Assembly: GCF_033095865.1 (NCBI RefSeq)
Contig: NZ_AP019365.1
Coordinates: forward strand, 5,491,501 to 5,555,500
Source: Pseudomonas sp. KU43P
Lineage (GTDB): Bacteria; Pseudomonadota; Gammaproteobacteria; Pseudomonadales; Pseudomonadaceae
Length of the DNA: 64,000 bases
Direction of reading: 5' to 3'
Both the position numbers and the translations under genes were made by a program. Shown piece after piece: positions 56,921 to 64,000 of this stretch. Within the stretch, counting starts at the first letter, position 1. Every line of letters starts with the position of its first letter. The notes under the pieces were generated by a model that worked only from the letters and a program-made list of their open reading frames with translations, ran no database searches and had not been told where the DNA came from.

Positions 56921-58123
56921 ATGCACCCTTTCCTCCACAGCCACCACCTAAGCAACCGCTTCCAGGCCCTCGACCAATTCCTGAGCGCCCACCAGCAGCT
57001 GTGGAAACCCCGCCCATTCACCGCCCTGCGCCTCGACTGGGAAACCGAATACCCCGAACTCGCCGCTTACCTGCGCCAATGCCCCCTGGCCGACGCCGAG
57101 TCCAGCATCGACCCACAAGACCTGCCAGCCCCCTTCCCACAACTGGCCCAGCAAGCCCAGCAGCTATCCGCCGTGGGCGACCTACCCGACATCGGCCTGC
57201 CACCCGCCGGCCACCGCCTCGACGTCAACGTCCCCGGCCGCAAATGGCAGCAGATCGAAGCCTTCAGCCGCCGCCTGGGCTTTCACCAACAGACCCACCA
57301 CTGGCTAGACTGGTGCGCGGGCAAAGGCCACCTCGGCCGCCGGCTGCTACAGCCCGGCCAGCAACTGACCTGCCTGGAGTACGACGCCGAACTGGTGAGC
57401 GCCGGGCAAGCCCTGAGTGACCATCACCATCTGCCCGCCACCCATGTTCACCAGGACGTGATGGCCGCAGACAGCGCCCGCCACTTGGGCAGCGACAAGA
57501 GCGTGGTCGCCCTGCACGCCTGTGGCGAGCTGCACGTGCACCTGCTGCGCACTGCCAGCCAGCAAGGCTGCCGCCACTTGGCCGTGGCCCCGTGCTGCTA
57601 TAACCGCGTCCCGGGCGACCACTACCAACCGTTATCCACAGCCGCGCAACATTCGCCCCTGCGGCTGTCGATGAACGACCTTGGCCTGCCGCTGAGCGAA
57701 ACCGTGACCGCCGGCGCGCGGGTAAAGCACCAGCGCGACCGCTCGATGGCCCGGCGCCTGGCCTTCGACCTGCTACAGCGTCAGCAACGCCAGTGCGATG
57801 AGTACCTGCCTACCCCTTCATTGCCGGTCGCTTGGCTGGAGAAGCCATTGGAGCAGTACTGCCGCGACCTGGCGCAGCTGCGCGGGCTGGAGCTGAGCGT
57901 CACCCCAGACTGGGCAGCCCTCGAAGCCGCAGGCTGGCAACGCCTGGCTGAGGTACGCAACCTCGAACGGCTGCGCAACCTGTTCCGCCGACCGCTGGAA
58001 ATGTGGCTAGTGCTGGACCGCGCCCTGTTCCTCGAAGAACAGGGCTACAGCGTTCGCGTTGGCACCTTTTGCGAATATCCACTGACACCGCGCAACCTGC
58101 TGCTGCTCGCCGAACGCGACTGA
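56921..58123 (+). CDS. METTL25-like SAM-dependent methyltransferase
   Basis: This 400-residue cytoplasmic protein has the class I SAM site DWCAGKGHLGRRLL near residue 130, an acidic strand end in CLEYDAELVSAG, and ALHACGELHVHLLR near 195. The PCCYNR motif at ~225 is typical of the METTL25/methyltransferase_32 group. The target is unknown; RNA or protein is possible. It stands alone after the ABC operon. Confidence 0.82.
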   Translation: MHPFLHSHHLSNRFQALDQFLSAHQQLWKPRPFTALRLDWETEYPELAAYLRQCPLADAESSIDPQDLPAPFPQLAQQAQQLSAVGDLPDIGLPPAGHRLDVNVPGRKWQQIEAFSRRLGFHQQTHHWLDWCAGKGHLGRRLLQPGQQLTCLEYDAELVSAGQALSDHHHLPATHVHQDVMAADSARHLGSDKSVVALHACGELHVHLLRTASQQGCRHLAVAPCCYNRVPGDHYQPLSTAAQHSPLRLSMNDLGLPLSETVTAGARVKHQRDRSMARRLAFDLLQRQQRQCDEYLPTPSLPVAWLEKPLEQYCRDLAQLRGLELSVTPDWAALEAAGWQRLAEVRNLERLRNLFRRPLEMWLVLDRALFLEEQGYSVRVGTFCEYPLTPRNLLLLAERD

Positions 58124-58344
58124 TAGCCGCAGTACAACCTGTGGATAAGTCTGTGAACAAGCTTTTGATGACTGGATCAAGCCGAGCGCTATTTAAAGCC
58201 CTTCGGTTATTCCTACAGGCGCTCCAAGCCCAGTAAAAACAGGCGTTTGCGCAAAGACCAGCGGTGGAGTCAGTCGGCATGCCTTTCGCGCACACACTTG
58301 ATGCCTCTTGTGCATAAGCTTTTCTTGTGCGTAGGCGCAAAGGC

Positions 58345-58617
58345 TCAGTGCAGGCGGTTCTTGGCCATTTCGATATCGTTCATCAGGGCCTTGGCCAGCG
58401 CACTCAAGTAGTCAGCAGCACCCAGCAGCTTGTGGTCGTCTTCCATATCGCCTTCACGAACGAGGTGCTTGATGTAGCCCAGCAGGATTGAAACCTGTTC
58501 ATAGGCATCGTCCAGGGGAATGCCCGGTTGAACGCGCAGCAGGTCGATGGGTGGGTTGCCGACTTCCAGGAAGGTTTCGGCGCCCGCCGTCAGAAGGGTT
58601 GTGGTTTTTCCGGTCAT
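58345..58617 (-). CDS. DUF3077-like small protein
   Basis: This 90-residue protein has the pattern LLRVQPGIPLDDAYEQVSIL seen in Pseudomonas DUF3077 proteins (function unknown). It starts 4 bp after the 89-residue gene on the same strand, so both share the structured leader at 58943-59020. It is probably cytoplasmic and helical. Confidence 0.7.
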   Translation of the reverse strand: MTGKTTTLLTAGAETFLEVGNPPIDLLRVQPGIPLDDAYEQVSILLGYIKHLVREGDMEDDHKLLGAADYLSALAKALMNDIEMAKNRLH

Positions 58618-58621
58618 GGCT

Positions 58622-58891
58622 TCACTCCCCGCCCTTATCTGCGGTTATGCGTGCCAGTGCATGTTCGGCGAGCACCCGTGCCGAATCGGTGGCGTGGGCA
58701 GCGTTACCGAGGATGTTCAGGCCGGGTTCGCCAGCGTGCAGGTGGCAGTATTCGTCGAGGGTGTCGATGACGCCGCACAGTAGCTCGGTGGCGTAGACAA
58801 GCGCGTCAGGCGGGGTGATGTCGCTGTGGATCGAAAAAAATGGAGTATTGAGGATTTTCTGGCGGGGTGGATCGGGGACAATCTTCTTCAT
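58622..58891 (-). CDS. Small Pseudomonas DUF protein (DUF3077/DUF6124-like)
   Basis: This 89-residue protein begins MKKIVPDPPRQ and continues FSIHSDITPPDALVYATELL, a layout shared with many small Pseudomonas proteins of unknown function. I chose the ATG at 58891. An alternative in-frame ATG at 58951 lies inside the right arm of the leader stem, so its use would depend on RNA folding. It forms a two-gene unit with the 90-residue protein downstream. Confidence 0.68.
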   Translation of the reverse strand: MKKIVPDPPRQKILNTPFFSIHSDITPPDALVYATELLCGVIDTLDEYCHLHAGEPGLNILGNAAHATDSARVLAEHALARITADKGGE

Positions 58892-58942
58892 GGCAGCAGC
58901 TCCGGTTGAACTGCCACGGTGACCTTTCTCACGGATCAAGGC

Positions 58943-59020
58943 GGCAGTCATACACGGGGTGAGAAAACCGAGGGAGCTACAAAGCTCGGCCAGACCGAAG
59001 TCTGCCCGTGTACGACTGCC
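58943..59020 (-). promoter_or_regulatory. Candidate structured leader RNA with UUCG tetraloop hairpin
   Basis: On the minus strand, GGCAGTCGTACACGGG pairs with CCCGTGTATGACTGCC (16 bp, one mismatch). Inside lie CAGAC-TTCG-GTCTG, an exceptionally stable c(UUCG)g-type hairpin, and CCGAG with CTCGG around a GAGCT/AGCTC pairing. The element ends about 50 bp before the 89-residue gene. It looks like a branched cis-regulatory RNA. Confidence 0.5.
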
Positions 59021-59209
59021 ATAAAAGCAAGCTCAGTAACTCCATAGCGGGTTCTCACGCCCGGTCACCAGAAATTGGCGACCCGGGAACGGTATCCCTG
59101 GGCCACTTCCCCGCCAACAGTGAAACTTCGCAAGCGTGCGTAGGATAATTCCCAAATGCACTTTTCCTGAAGCATTTGGTTCTAGGTTCAGAATTACCTT
59201 ACTGGCTGA

Positions 59210-59304
59210 TGGCCCTATCGCCGGCAAGCCAGCTCCCACAGGTACAACACAAGCCTCGAGAGCGGTACAACACCTGTGGGAGCCGGCTTGCCGGCGATAG
59301 GGCC
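59210..59304. repeat. REP inverted pair
   Basis: The last REP pair of the window; none occurs beyond the tRNA-Thr gene. Confidence 0.9.
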
Positions 59305-59466
59305 AGAACAGCCACCCCAGCACAAAAGCGTTGCCCCCTCGGCCACCCTGCCGGTGTATCATCCCCATCCCAAATGATTAAAAAGCTACGTCGCACGCTG
59401 CCCACCAGCCTCGCGACCTTCTGGCGTTGCGCCAGAACCGACAATGGACTACCGGACTTTCACATC

Positions 59467-59715
59467 GTGACCCGAGCCAAACCCCTGATCCTGTTGGCCT
59501 GCACCCTGGCCCTCGGCGCTTGCGCCAGCAGCACCCCGGCGCCCCACACCAGCAATCTGGACTGGAATACCCCCGGCATGCAGCTAGGCGGCGACAACGG
59601 TCTGCCGCTACGCGTCGAAACCCCGTGCCGCAAGCGCGGCTGCGACAATGACAAGCTGTTCTTCAACCCCGCGAAGACCGAACCAAACGTCAACACCATC
59701 CACCGCGGCTGGTAG
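59467..59715 (+). CDS. Small lipoprotein
   Basis: This 82-residue protein, starting at GTG, has a short signal peptide and a lipobox LGAC at Cys19 (LILLACTLALGACASS). The mature ~63 residues contain two more cysteines (CRKRGC) and no known domain. An in-frame ATG at 59374 would put the lipobox at residue ~50, too far in, so the GTG is preferred. Probably membrane-anchored; function unknown. Confidence 0.7.
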   Translation: MTRAKPLILLACTLALGACASSTPAPHTSNLDWNTPGMQLGGDNGLPLRVETPCRKRGCDNDKLFFNPAKTEPNVNTIHRGW

Positions 59716-59774
59716 GAAAATTCCCCTTTCGGGCCGGTGACTTAGCTCATTTGCGCACAATCGAAAGGAAGTGG

Positions 59775-59802
59775 TTTACAGGCGCCATCCGATCGCTATA
59801 AT
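59775..59802 (+). promoter_or_regulatory. tRNA-Thr promoter
   Basis: TTTACA (59775) and TATAAT (59797), 16-bp spacing, just before the tRNA gene. Confidence 0.75.
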
Positions 59803-59813
59803 GACGCCCCATT

Positions 59814-59889
<76 letters not shown>

Positions 59890-59931
59890 TATCCAGCTCC
59901 ATCGCGTTCCACCGAATGCCTTGGAAGCCCC

Positions 59932-59958
59932 TAAAACCCGCCCTTTGGCGGGTTTTTT
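59932..59958 (+). terminator. Terminator behind tRNA-Thr
   Basis: AAAACCCGCC-CTTT-GGCGGGTTTTTTC. Just after it AATACCCC (59990) and GGGGGTATT (60005) form a second hairpin before the integrase start. Confidence 0.88.
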
Positions 59959-60054
59959 CGTTCCGGGACCCTCCGTCGGGATCCAACAAAATACCCCATC
60001 CCCGGGGGGTATTTTTAGGGTACAGCGTCTTGCCTGCATGGAGAACGTACCCTT

Positions 60055-61383
60055 ATGCCACGCCTAGCCGTTCCTCTCAGCGACCTCAAATGCCGTACGG
60101 CGAAACCTCGCGAACGTGCCTACAAGCTATTCGACGGTGGCGGCATGTACCTCTTCGTGAAACCCAACGGCGTGAAAACGTGGCGATTGCGCTACTTCAA
60201 GCCCAGCGGCAAGGAGGGCACGCTGATCATCGGCAACTATCCCATCATCTCGCTGGCCGTCGCGAGGACCAAGCGCGATGAAGCCAAGGCCCTGCTGCTC
60301 GACAACCTCGACCCGATGGAAGAGAAGAAGAAAGCGAAGCTAGCTGCTCAACGAGCTTCCCTGCTTTTTGAAACCGTCGCCCTGGAGTGGCATGCCGAAA
60401 TGTCGCGGCGCTGGACGGAGGGACACGCCAAGACCGTCATGAGCCGATTGCGCACCCACGTCTTCCCCCTGATCGGCCAACGCCCCATCGCTGAGATTGA
60501 TACCCATGATCTGCTTGAGATCACTCTGCGTATCAAAGAGCGCGGCACCATGGACGTTGCTCTGCGCGTGCAGAATTATCTCTCCACGATCATGCGGGGC
60601 GCGAAGCGGGCACGGCAGATCAGCCAGAATCCTGCGCTCGATCTGGCAGGGTCGATTCATGCCCCGCGTACCGTGCACCGCCCTGCCCTCTCACTCAACC
60701 GCCTGCCCGAACTACTCAGCCGGATCGACAACTACAACGGCCGTGAGCTAACCAAGCTGGCTGTATTGCTGACGCTGCACGTGTTCGTGCGCTCCAGCGA
60801 ACTGCGCTTTGCGCGCTGGGATGAGTTCGACCTGCAACGGGCGATGTGGGAAATCCCGGACACCCGCAAGCAAATCGACGGCGTGCGCAATTCCACTCGT
60901 GGTACCAAGATGAGCGGAGACATACAGATGGTGCCGCTCTCTCCCCAAGTCATCGCGATCCTTGAGAGGCTGCGCGGCTTGAGTCGCTTCTCCGAACTGG
61001 TGCTGCCCGGTGACCACAAGTACTGGAAGCCAATGTCGGAGAACACGGTTAACCAGGTGCTGCGCAACGTTGGCTACGACACCTCCAAGGAGGTATGCGG
61101 ACATGGATTCAGGACCATGGCTTGCAGCGCCTTGCTTGAGTCAGGGCTGTGGACAGACGCGGCCATTGAGCGGCAGATGAGCCACAAGGAACGCAATCGC
61201 GTGCGCGCCGCCTATATCCACAAGGCCGAATTTCTGGAGCAGCGTCGGCTGATCATGGCGTGGTGGAGCAATTACATCGATGCCAACAGATCGGGGCATG
61301 TCACTCCACATGAGTTCGCCCATCCAGCTGGCGACAACATCACTCCCTTGCCAAGTGGGCGTGGCGCATTCAATCGTCGGTGA
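60055..61383 (+). CDS. P4-type tyrosine integrase
   Basis: This 442-residue site-specific recombinase of the P4/CP4-57 group has an N-terminal DUF4102 arm-binding domain (LSDLKCRTAKPRERAYKLFD, residues ~8-28, to ~90), a core-binding domain and a C-terminal catalytic domain. Likely catalytic residues are Arg246 (VRSSELRFARW), His350 and Arg353 (HGFR), His377 and Tyr387 (RAAYIHKAEF). It is transcribed away from tRNA-Thr, which it probably uses as its target. It appears intact, and no excisionase gene is visible nearby. Confidence 0.95.
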   Translation: MPRLAVPLSDLKCRTAKPRERAYKLFDGGGMYLFVKPNGVKTWRLRYFKPSGKEGTLIIGNYPIISLAVARTKRDEAKALLLDNLDPMEEKKKAKLAAQRASLLFETVALEWHAEMSRRWTEGHAKTVMSRLRTHVFPLIGQRPIAEIDTHDLLEITLRIKERGTMDVALRVQNYLSTIMRGAKRARQISQNPALDLAGSIHAPRTVHRPALSLNRLPELLSRIDNYNGRELTKLAVLLTLHVFVRSSELRFARWDEFDLQRAMWEIPDTRKQIDGVRNSTRGTKMSGDIQMVPLSPQVIAILERLRGLSRFSELVLPGDHKYWKPMSENTVNQVLRNVGYDTSKEVCGHGFRTMACSALLESGLWTDAAIERQMSHKERNRVRAAYIHKAEFLEQRRLIMAWWSNYIDANRSGHVTPHEFAHPAGDNITPLPSGRGAFNRR

Positions 61384-61420
61384 ACCCTCCAGAACACCGC
61401 TGGCCGCTCTTTAATTCGGG

Positions 61421-61461
61421 TCCATCCAAACAGGGCTGCAAAGCCGCCCTGTTTGAATGGA
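61421..61461 (+). terminator. Inverted repeat behind the integrase
   Basis: TCCATCCAAACAGGGC and GCCCTGTTTGAATGGA pair with one mismatch around a 9-base loop, 38 bp after the integrase stop. No strong T tract follows. Confidence 0.6.
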
Positions 61462-61819
61462 CCTCGCTTTGCAAAGCTAAAAGTCGACACAAATCCTTTG
61501 GATACCACTGATTTCCACCGGTGGATAATTTCATGCACAGCCCCAGAGGCCACGAGGAATGGGGCGTTGACCAAAACTATCCACAGGCGTAGAACTGTTG
61601 TTGCAAACGCTGTCGTTGACAGCACCCCAGGTGACCCGAGCCTTCAAGGTCACGCCGCTCCCGCGGTGGTTCTCCCCAAGGGCGATTCGCATCCGGCAGC
61701 TCGCCCGGTCACTACCCATGTGATGGATGCTCCTATACCTATGGCGCTCGTGCGCCAGATACACCGTAACTCGCTGCCCTGCAGCAACCTACCCGCTTGG
61801 CCGACTATTGCGCCAACCT

Positions 61820-61853
61820 GTGCCCGTCTCTTTCTGTGGAAAGAGACGGGCAC
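61820..61853. repeat. Perfect 15-bp hairpin
   Basis: GTGCCCGTCTCTTTC and GAAAGAGACGGGCAC around TGTG. There is no T tract on either side, so it may be a terminator without U tract, a recombination site or a remnant of a mobile element end. Confidence 0.6.
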
Positions 61854-62434
61854 TTCTAACACTGCTGCAGCCCTGATAGCACAAGGCTTTGCGGCAGTCC
61901 CCCTCGTGACAATCGGCGTGACAAACGCCGATGTCACCAGCAACAGCCATGTAGATGATGGTGCCGCAGACCAAGGAATGGATTGCACCTGACTGACAGT
62001 CAGGCATGCCCCGGTCATCGCATTGCTGCTTGCACCTGGCTCAGGATCTCGCGGCACTGGTCTCGTCAGCCAATGCAGCCTCCACCCGCCCATCGGTAAC
62101 GGTGCTCAGGAGGTCAGATCATGAGATGCCCTTGCTCCCGGTCGTAAGGAGCCGCCAGTCCCGCGCTAGAGGACATCCCCACAGGTCGCAGGGGCCTTGA
62201 TCCCTGATAACACTCAGCATTCTTGGCGGGATGACGTGGGACAAAGAACGAGAGGTAAAAGTAGGAGGCAGTGGGTATGACGCTAAACGGATGAAATGCT
62301 TTGCCATAGACACCGGCAGCACACATTGGTAGTGTCCAAAAACGAATGATTGCATCTCGGATACCATAAACAGTCTGGCCAAGAAAACGCACTCAACAGT
62401 TGACTTCTCAAGGTTGATTTCCCTTTGCCCTACC

Positions 62435-62962
62435 ATGAAGGTTTCTATGATCATATTTGTAGCTGGCGTTTATGGATCTGGAAAAACCACCATATGCTCT
62501 CGGCTAGCAGCAGACTTAGGGTATCTAAGCGTCAGCGCAAGTGAGCTGATTCGAGCACGTCGAGGGAGTGCGTCCTGGAACAGTTCGAAAGAGACCCAGG
62601 ACATAGAGCGCAATCAACAAATATTAATTGAGGCTGTCGCAGACCTCAAGATGAATCATCGCAATATATTACTAGACGGTCACTTCGCGCTGCTAGATTC
62701 CGAAACCAGAATAACCGTTCTACCGCAGAAGGTCTTCGACAATTTAAGCGTAGATAAAATAATCCTAGTTGAGTCCAGCATCCAAGATATTGAATCACGC
62801 CTAAAAGCAAGAGACAAAGAGGAGTGGGATCGCAAACTCATAAAAGAGCTTATCATTTCTGAAAGAAATAATGCTCTCGCCTATCACCAAGCAACTGGGA
62901 CGCCACTAAAAATAGTCAACAGTAAAAATTATCGGGACATAATCCCCTACTTGGAAAAATAA
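62435..62962 (+). CDS. P-loop NTPase, AAA/adenylate-kinase-like
   Basis: This 175-residue protein begins with Walker A GVYGSGKTT at residues 11-19 after a hydrophobic strand. LLDGHF near 80 is a Walker B-like element, IILVESS follows, and an Arg/Lys-rich lid region RLKARDKEEWDRK is near 130. This is the layout of small nucleotide or substrate kinases. A second ATG at 62447 and a TTG at 62414 are possible starts. It is AT-rich next to the chromosome. A GNAT-PUA gene starts 42 bp downstream, so they probably form one operon. The substrate is unknown. Confidence 0.8.
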   Translation: MKVSMIIFVAGVYGSGKTTICSRLAADLGYLSVSASELIRARRGSASWNSSKETQDIERNQQILIEAVADLKMNHRNILLDGHFALLDSETRITVLPQKVFDNLSVDKIILVESSIQDIESRLKARDKEEWDRKLIKELIISERNNALAYHQATGTPLKIVNSKNYRDIIPYLEK

Positions 62963-63004
62963 TAAATAACGCCATCACAATACACATCGATAAAGGAGTA
63001 TCAA

Positions 63005-64000
63005 GTGAAAGGCTTGCAGCACAAAAAAATCTCAGAAATAGATGGAAACGATCCTTTTTTTAATTCCCTGAAAGAAGACTACAGCGAGTTCTGCTCTTGG
63101 TACGCAAAAAAAGCAAACGCTGGTGAGGAAGCATACGTATTCCACAACTCTAGAAAAAGAATGGACGGCTTTTTATATCTAAAGCTTGAGACTGATCCGG
63201 ATCCAAGCATCGCCCCTCCCCTTCCACCTGGCAAAGCATTGAAGGTAGGCACACTTAAGATAAATGCCCACGGAACAAAGCTTGGTGAAAGATTTATCAA
63301 AAAAATTTTTGATCATGCGATGAGCCATAAAGTTGACTACATTTATGTGACGGTTTTTGAAAAGCATGCCGGCCTTATTAATTTATTGGAGCGCTACGGT
63401 TTCGAAAAGCGCGCCTGTAAGACTTCGATAAATGGCTCAGAACATGTCCTAACTAGGGACCTCAATCTAGTGACAGGTCACGTCGTTAGAGACTTCCCCC
63501 ACTTTGAGTTAGCCGACAAAAAATTCTACCTTCTCGCAATTTACCCGGAATACCACTCAGCATTCTTACCTGACTCAATACTCAATGGCGAAAGCCACGA
63601 TATCCTAGAGGACGTATCACACACAAATAGCATACACAAAGTATACATTTCAGGAATAAATAGAACAAAATGCTTGAAACCCGGTGACATTGTTGCGATT
63701 TATCGAACCAATGATGGAAAAGGTAAAGCCTATTATCGCTCCGTCGTTTCCTCACTGGGCGTAGTCGAGGAAGTACGGCAGATAAAATCCTTCAAAAACG
63801 AAGCGCAATTTATTAAATACACAAAACCATATAGCATCTTCACCATTGAACAACTCAAAGACTATTTTACTAATAAGCAAAAATCATATATAATAAAATT
63901 TACATATAATGCAGCGCTGAAAAAAAGAATTATCCGCAAACGGCTTATCGAAGAATGCCTGATTAGCACCCGTACTCGATGGGATTTCACCCAGCTTACA
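63005..64000 (+). CDS. GNAT acetyltransferase fused to a PUA-like domain, 3'-truncated by the window edge
   Basis: The frame is open from GTG at 63005 (GGAG 6 bp before it) to the window end, at least 332 codons. Residues ~75-140 look like a GNAT core: KLGERFIKKIFDHAM, the acetyl-CoA-binding strand YIYVTVFEKHAGLINLLERY and GFEKRA. From ~185 on a beta-rich region (HKVYISGINRTKCLKPGDIV, AYYRSVVSSLGVVEEV) resembles PUA/ASCH-type RNA-binding folds. It follows the kinase gene in an AT-rich island. A toxin-antitoxin, defence or RNA-modifying role is possible but unproven. Confidence 0.75.
   Translation, partial: MKGLQHKKISEIDGNDPFFNSLKEDYSEFCSWYAKKANAGEEAYVFHNSRKRMDGFLYLKLETDPDPSIAPPLPPGKALKVGTLKINAHGTKLGERFIKKIFDHAMSHKVDYIYVTVFEKHAGLINLLERYGFEKRACKTSINGSEHVLTRDLNLVTGHVVRDFPHFELADKKFYLLAIYPEYHSAFLPDSILNGESHDILEDVSHTNSIHKVYISGINRTKCLKPGDIVAIYRTNDGKGKAYYRSVVSSLGVVEEVRQIKSFKNEAQFIKYTKPYSIFTIEQLKDYFTNKQKSYIIKFTYNAALKKRIIRKRLIEECLISTRTRWDFTQLT

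Larger units (their letters stand above)
58892..59466. other. Intergenic region with structured leader and REP pair
   Basis: This 575-bp gap between the divergent small DUF operon and the lipoprotein gene holds the structured element at 58943-59020 and the REP pair at 59210-59304. No gene is supported in the rest. Confidence 0.6.
61384..62434. other. Island stretch without supported genes
   Basis: About 1 kb after the integrase. It starts with a near-perfect 16-bp inverted repeat (61421-61461), probably the integrase terminator, and contains a perfect 15-bp hairpin at 61820-61853. Open frames on both strands overlap one another and lack ribosome-binding sites. The only mildly protein-like one is a Cys-rich 72-codon frame at 61789-62007 on the minus strand. 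Base composition drops toward the right. It may be decayed island DNA. Confidence 0.5.

Noticed and set aside
58943..59020. Invertible promoter element flanked by 16-bp inverted repeats
   Set aside because: The inner sequence is only 46 bp and itself forms hairpins, and no invertase gene is near, so an RNA structure explains it better.
59374..59715. Longer start (ATG at 59374) for the small lipoprotein
   Set aside because: It would place the lipobox about 50 residues from the N-terminus, outside the range of a lipoprotein signal peptide.
61453..61992. 179-codon plus-strand frame in the island
   Set aside because: It overlaps several similar-length frames on the other strand, has no ribosome-binding site and no recognisable fold, and crosses the perfect hairpin.
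62119..62454. 111-codon minus-strand frame before the kinase gene
   Set aside because: No ribosome-binding site and no family features; it runs into the kinase start from the opposite strand.

Overview
The window is GC-rich Pseudomonas chromosome, most like the Pseudomonas putida group. The evidence is the gene order (gbdR, gbcA/gbcB, dgcA/dgcB, soxBDAG, choXWV, hisBHAF), the dense inverted pairs of a ~35-bp REP sequence built on a GCCGGCAAGCCGGC core, and AraC/GlxA-type regulators. All names come from reading translations and motifs; no database search was run.

Most of the window (about 2.9-41.7 kb) is one catabolic region for quaternary amines. Carnitine genes (30.0-34.6 kb: cdhR, caiX, a BKACE enzyme, carnitine dehydrogenase, a thioesterase) convert carnitine to glycine betaine. 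choXWV (38.7-41.7 kb) imports choline/betaine. gbcA/gbcB (18.1-20.8 kb) remove the first methyl group, giving dimethylglycine. The dgcA-dgcB-etfA-etfB run with two companions, a V4R protein and an M19-like protein (21.5-29.2 kb), gives sarcosine. glyA-soxBDAG-purU-fdhA (2.9-12.0 kb) turns sarcosine into glycine and then serine and handles the C1 units. sdaA (36.8-38.2 kb) deaminates serine to pyruvate, and ltaE links glycine to threonine. gbdR (35.2-36.3 kb) is the expected regulator, and I see a repeated RCGAC motif with 20-21 bp spacing in several of the promoters. Two chemoreceptors and a second ZapA-type gene pair lie at 13.4-18.0 kb.

The right part is conserved housekeeping sequence: hisBHAF with a DUF2164 gene inside (41.8-44.9 kb), an OFA-family MFS transporter, asmA-mutY-yggX, tRNA-Phe, a GabP-type permease, and a lysine/arginine/ornithine-type ABC transporter (53.8-56.8 kb). 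A METTL25-like methyltransferase, two small Pseudomonas DUF genes behind a strongly structured leader, and a small lipoprotein follow.

At 59.8 kb a tRNA-Thr gene is followed at once by a P4-type integrase. Beyond it (61.4-64.0 kb, cut by the window end) the DNA becomes AT-rich, has no REPs, and carries a P-loop kinase gene and a GNAT plus PUA-like gene. This is the left end of a genomic island.

Points most worth a second look are the multi-DnaA-box repeat cluster at 20.8-21.3 kb, the structured leader at 58.94-59.02 kb, the M19-like protein lacking metal ligands in the dgc operon, a missing Fe-S cysteine in DgcA, the 21-bp phased operators, and the island's kinase/GNAT-PUA pair.
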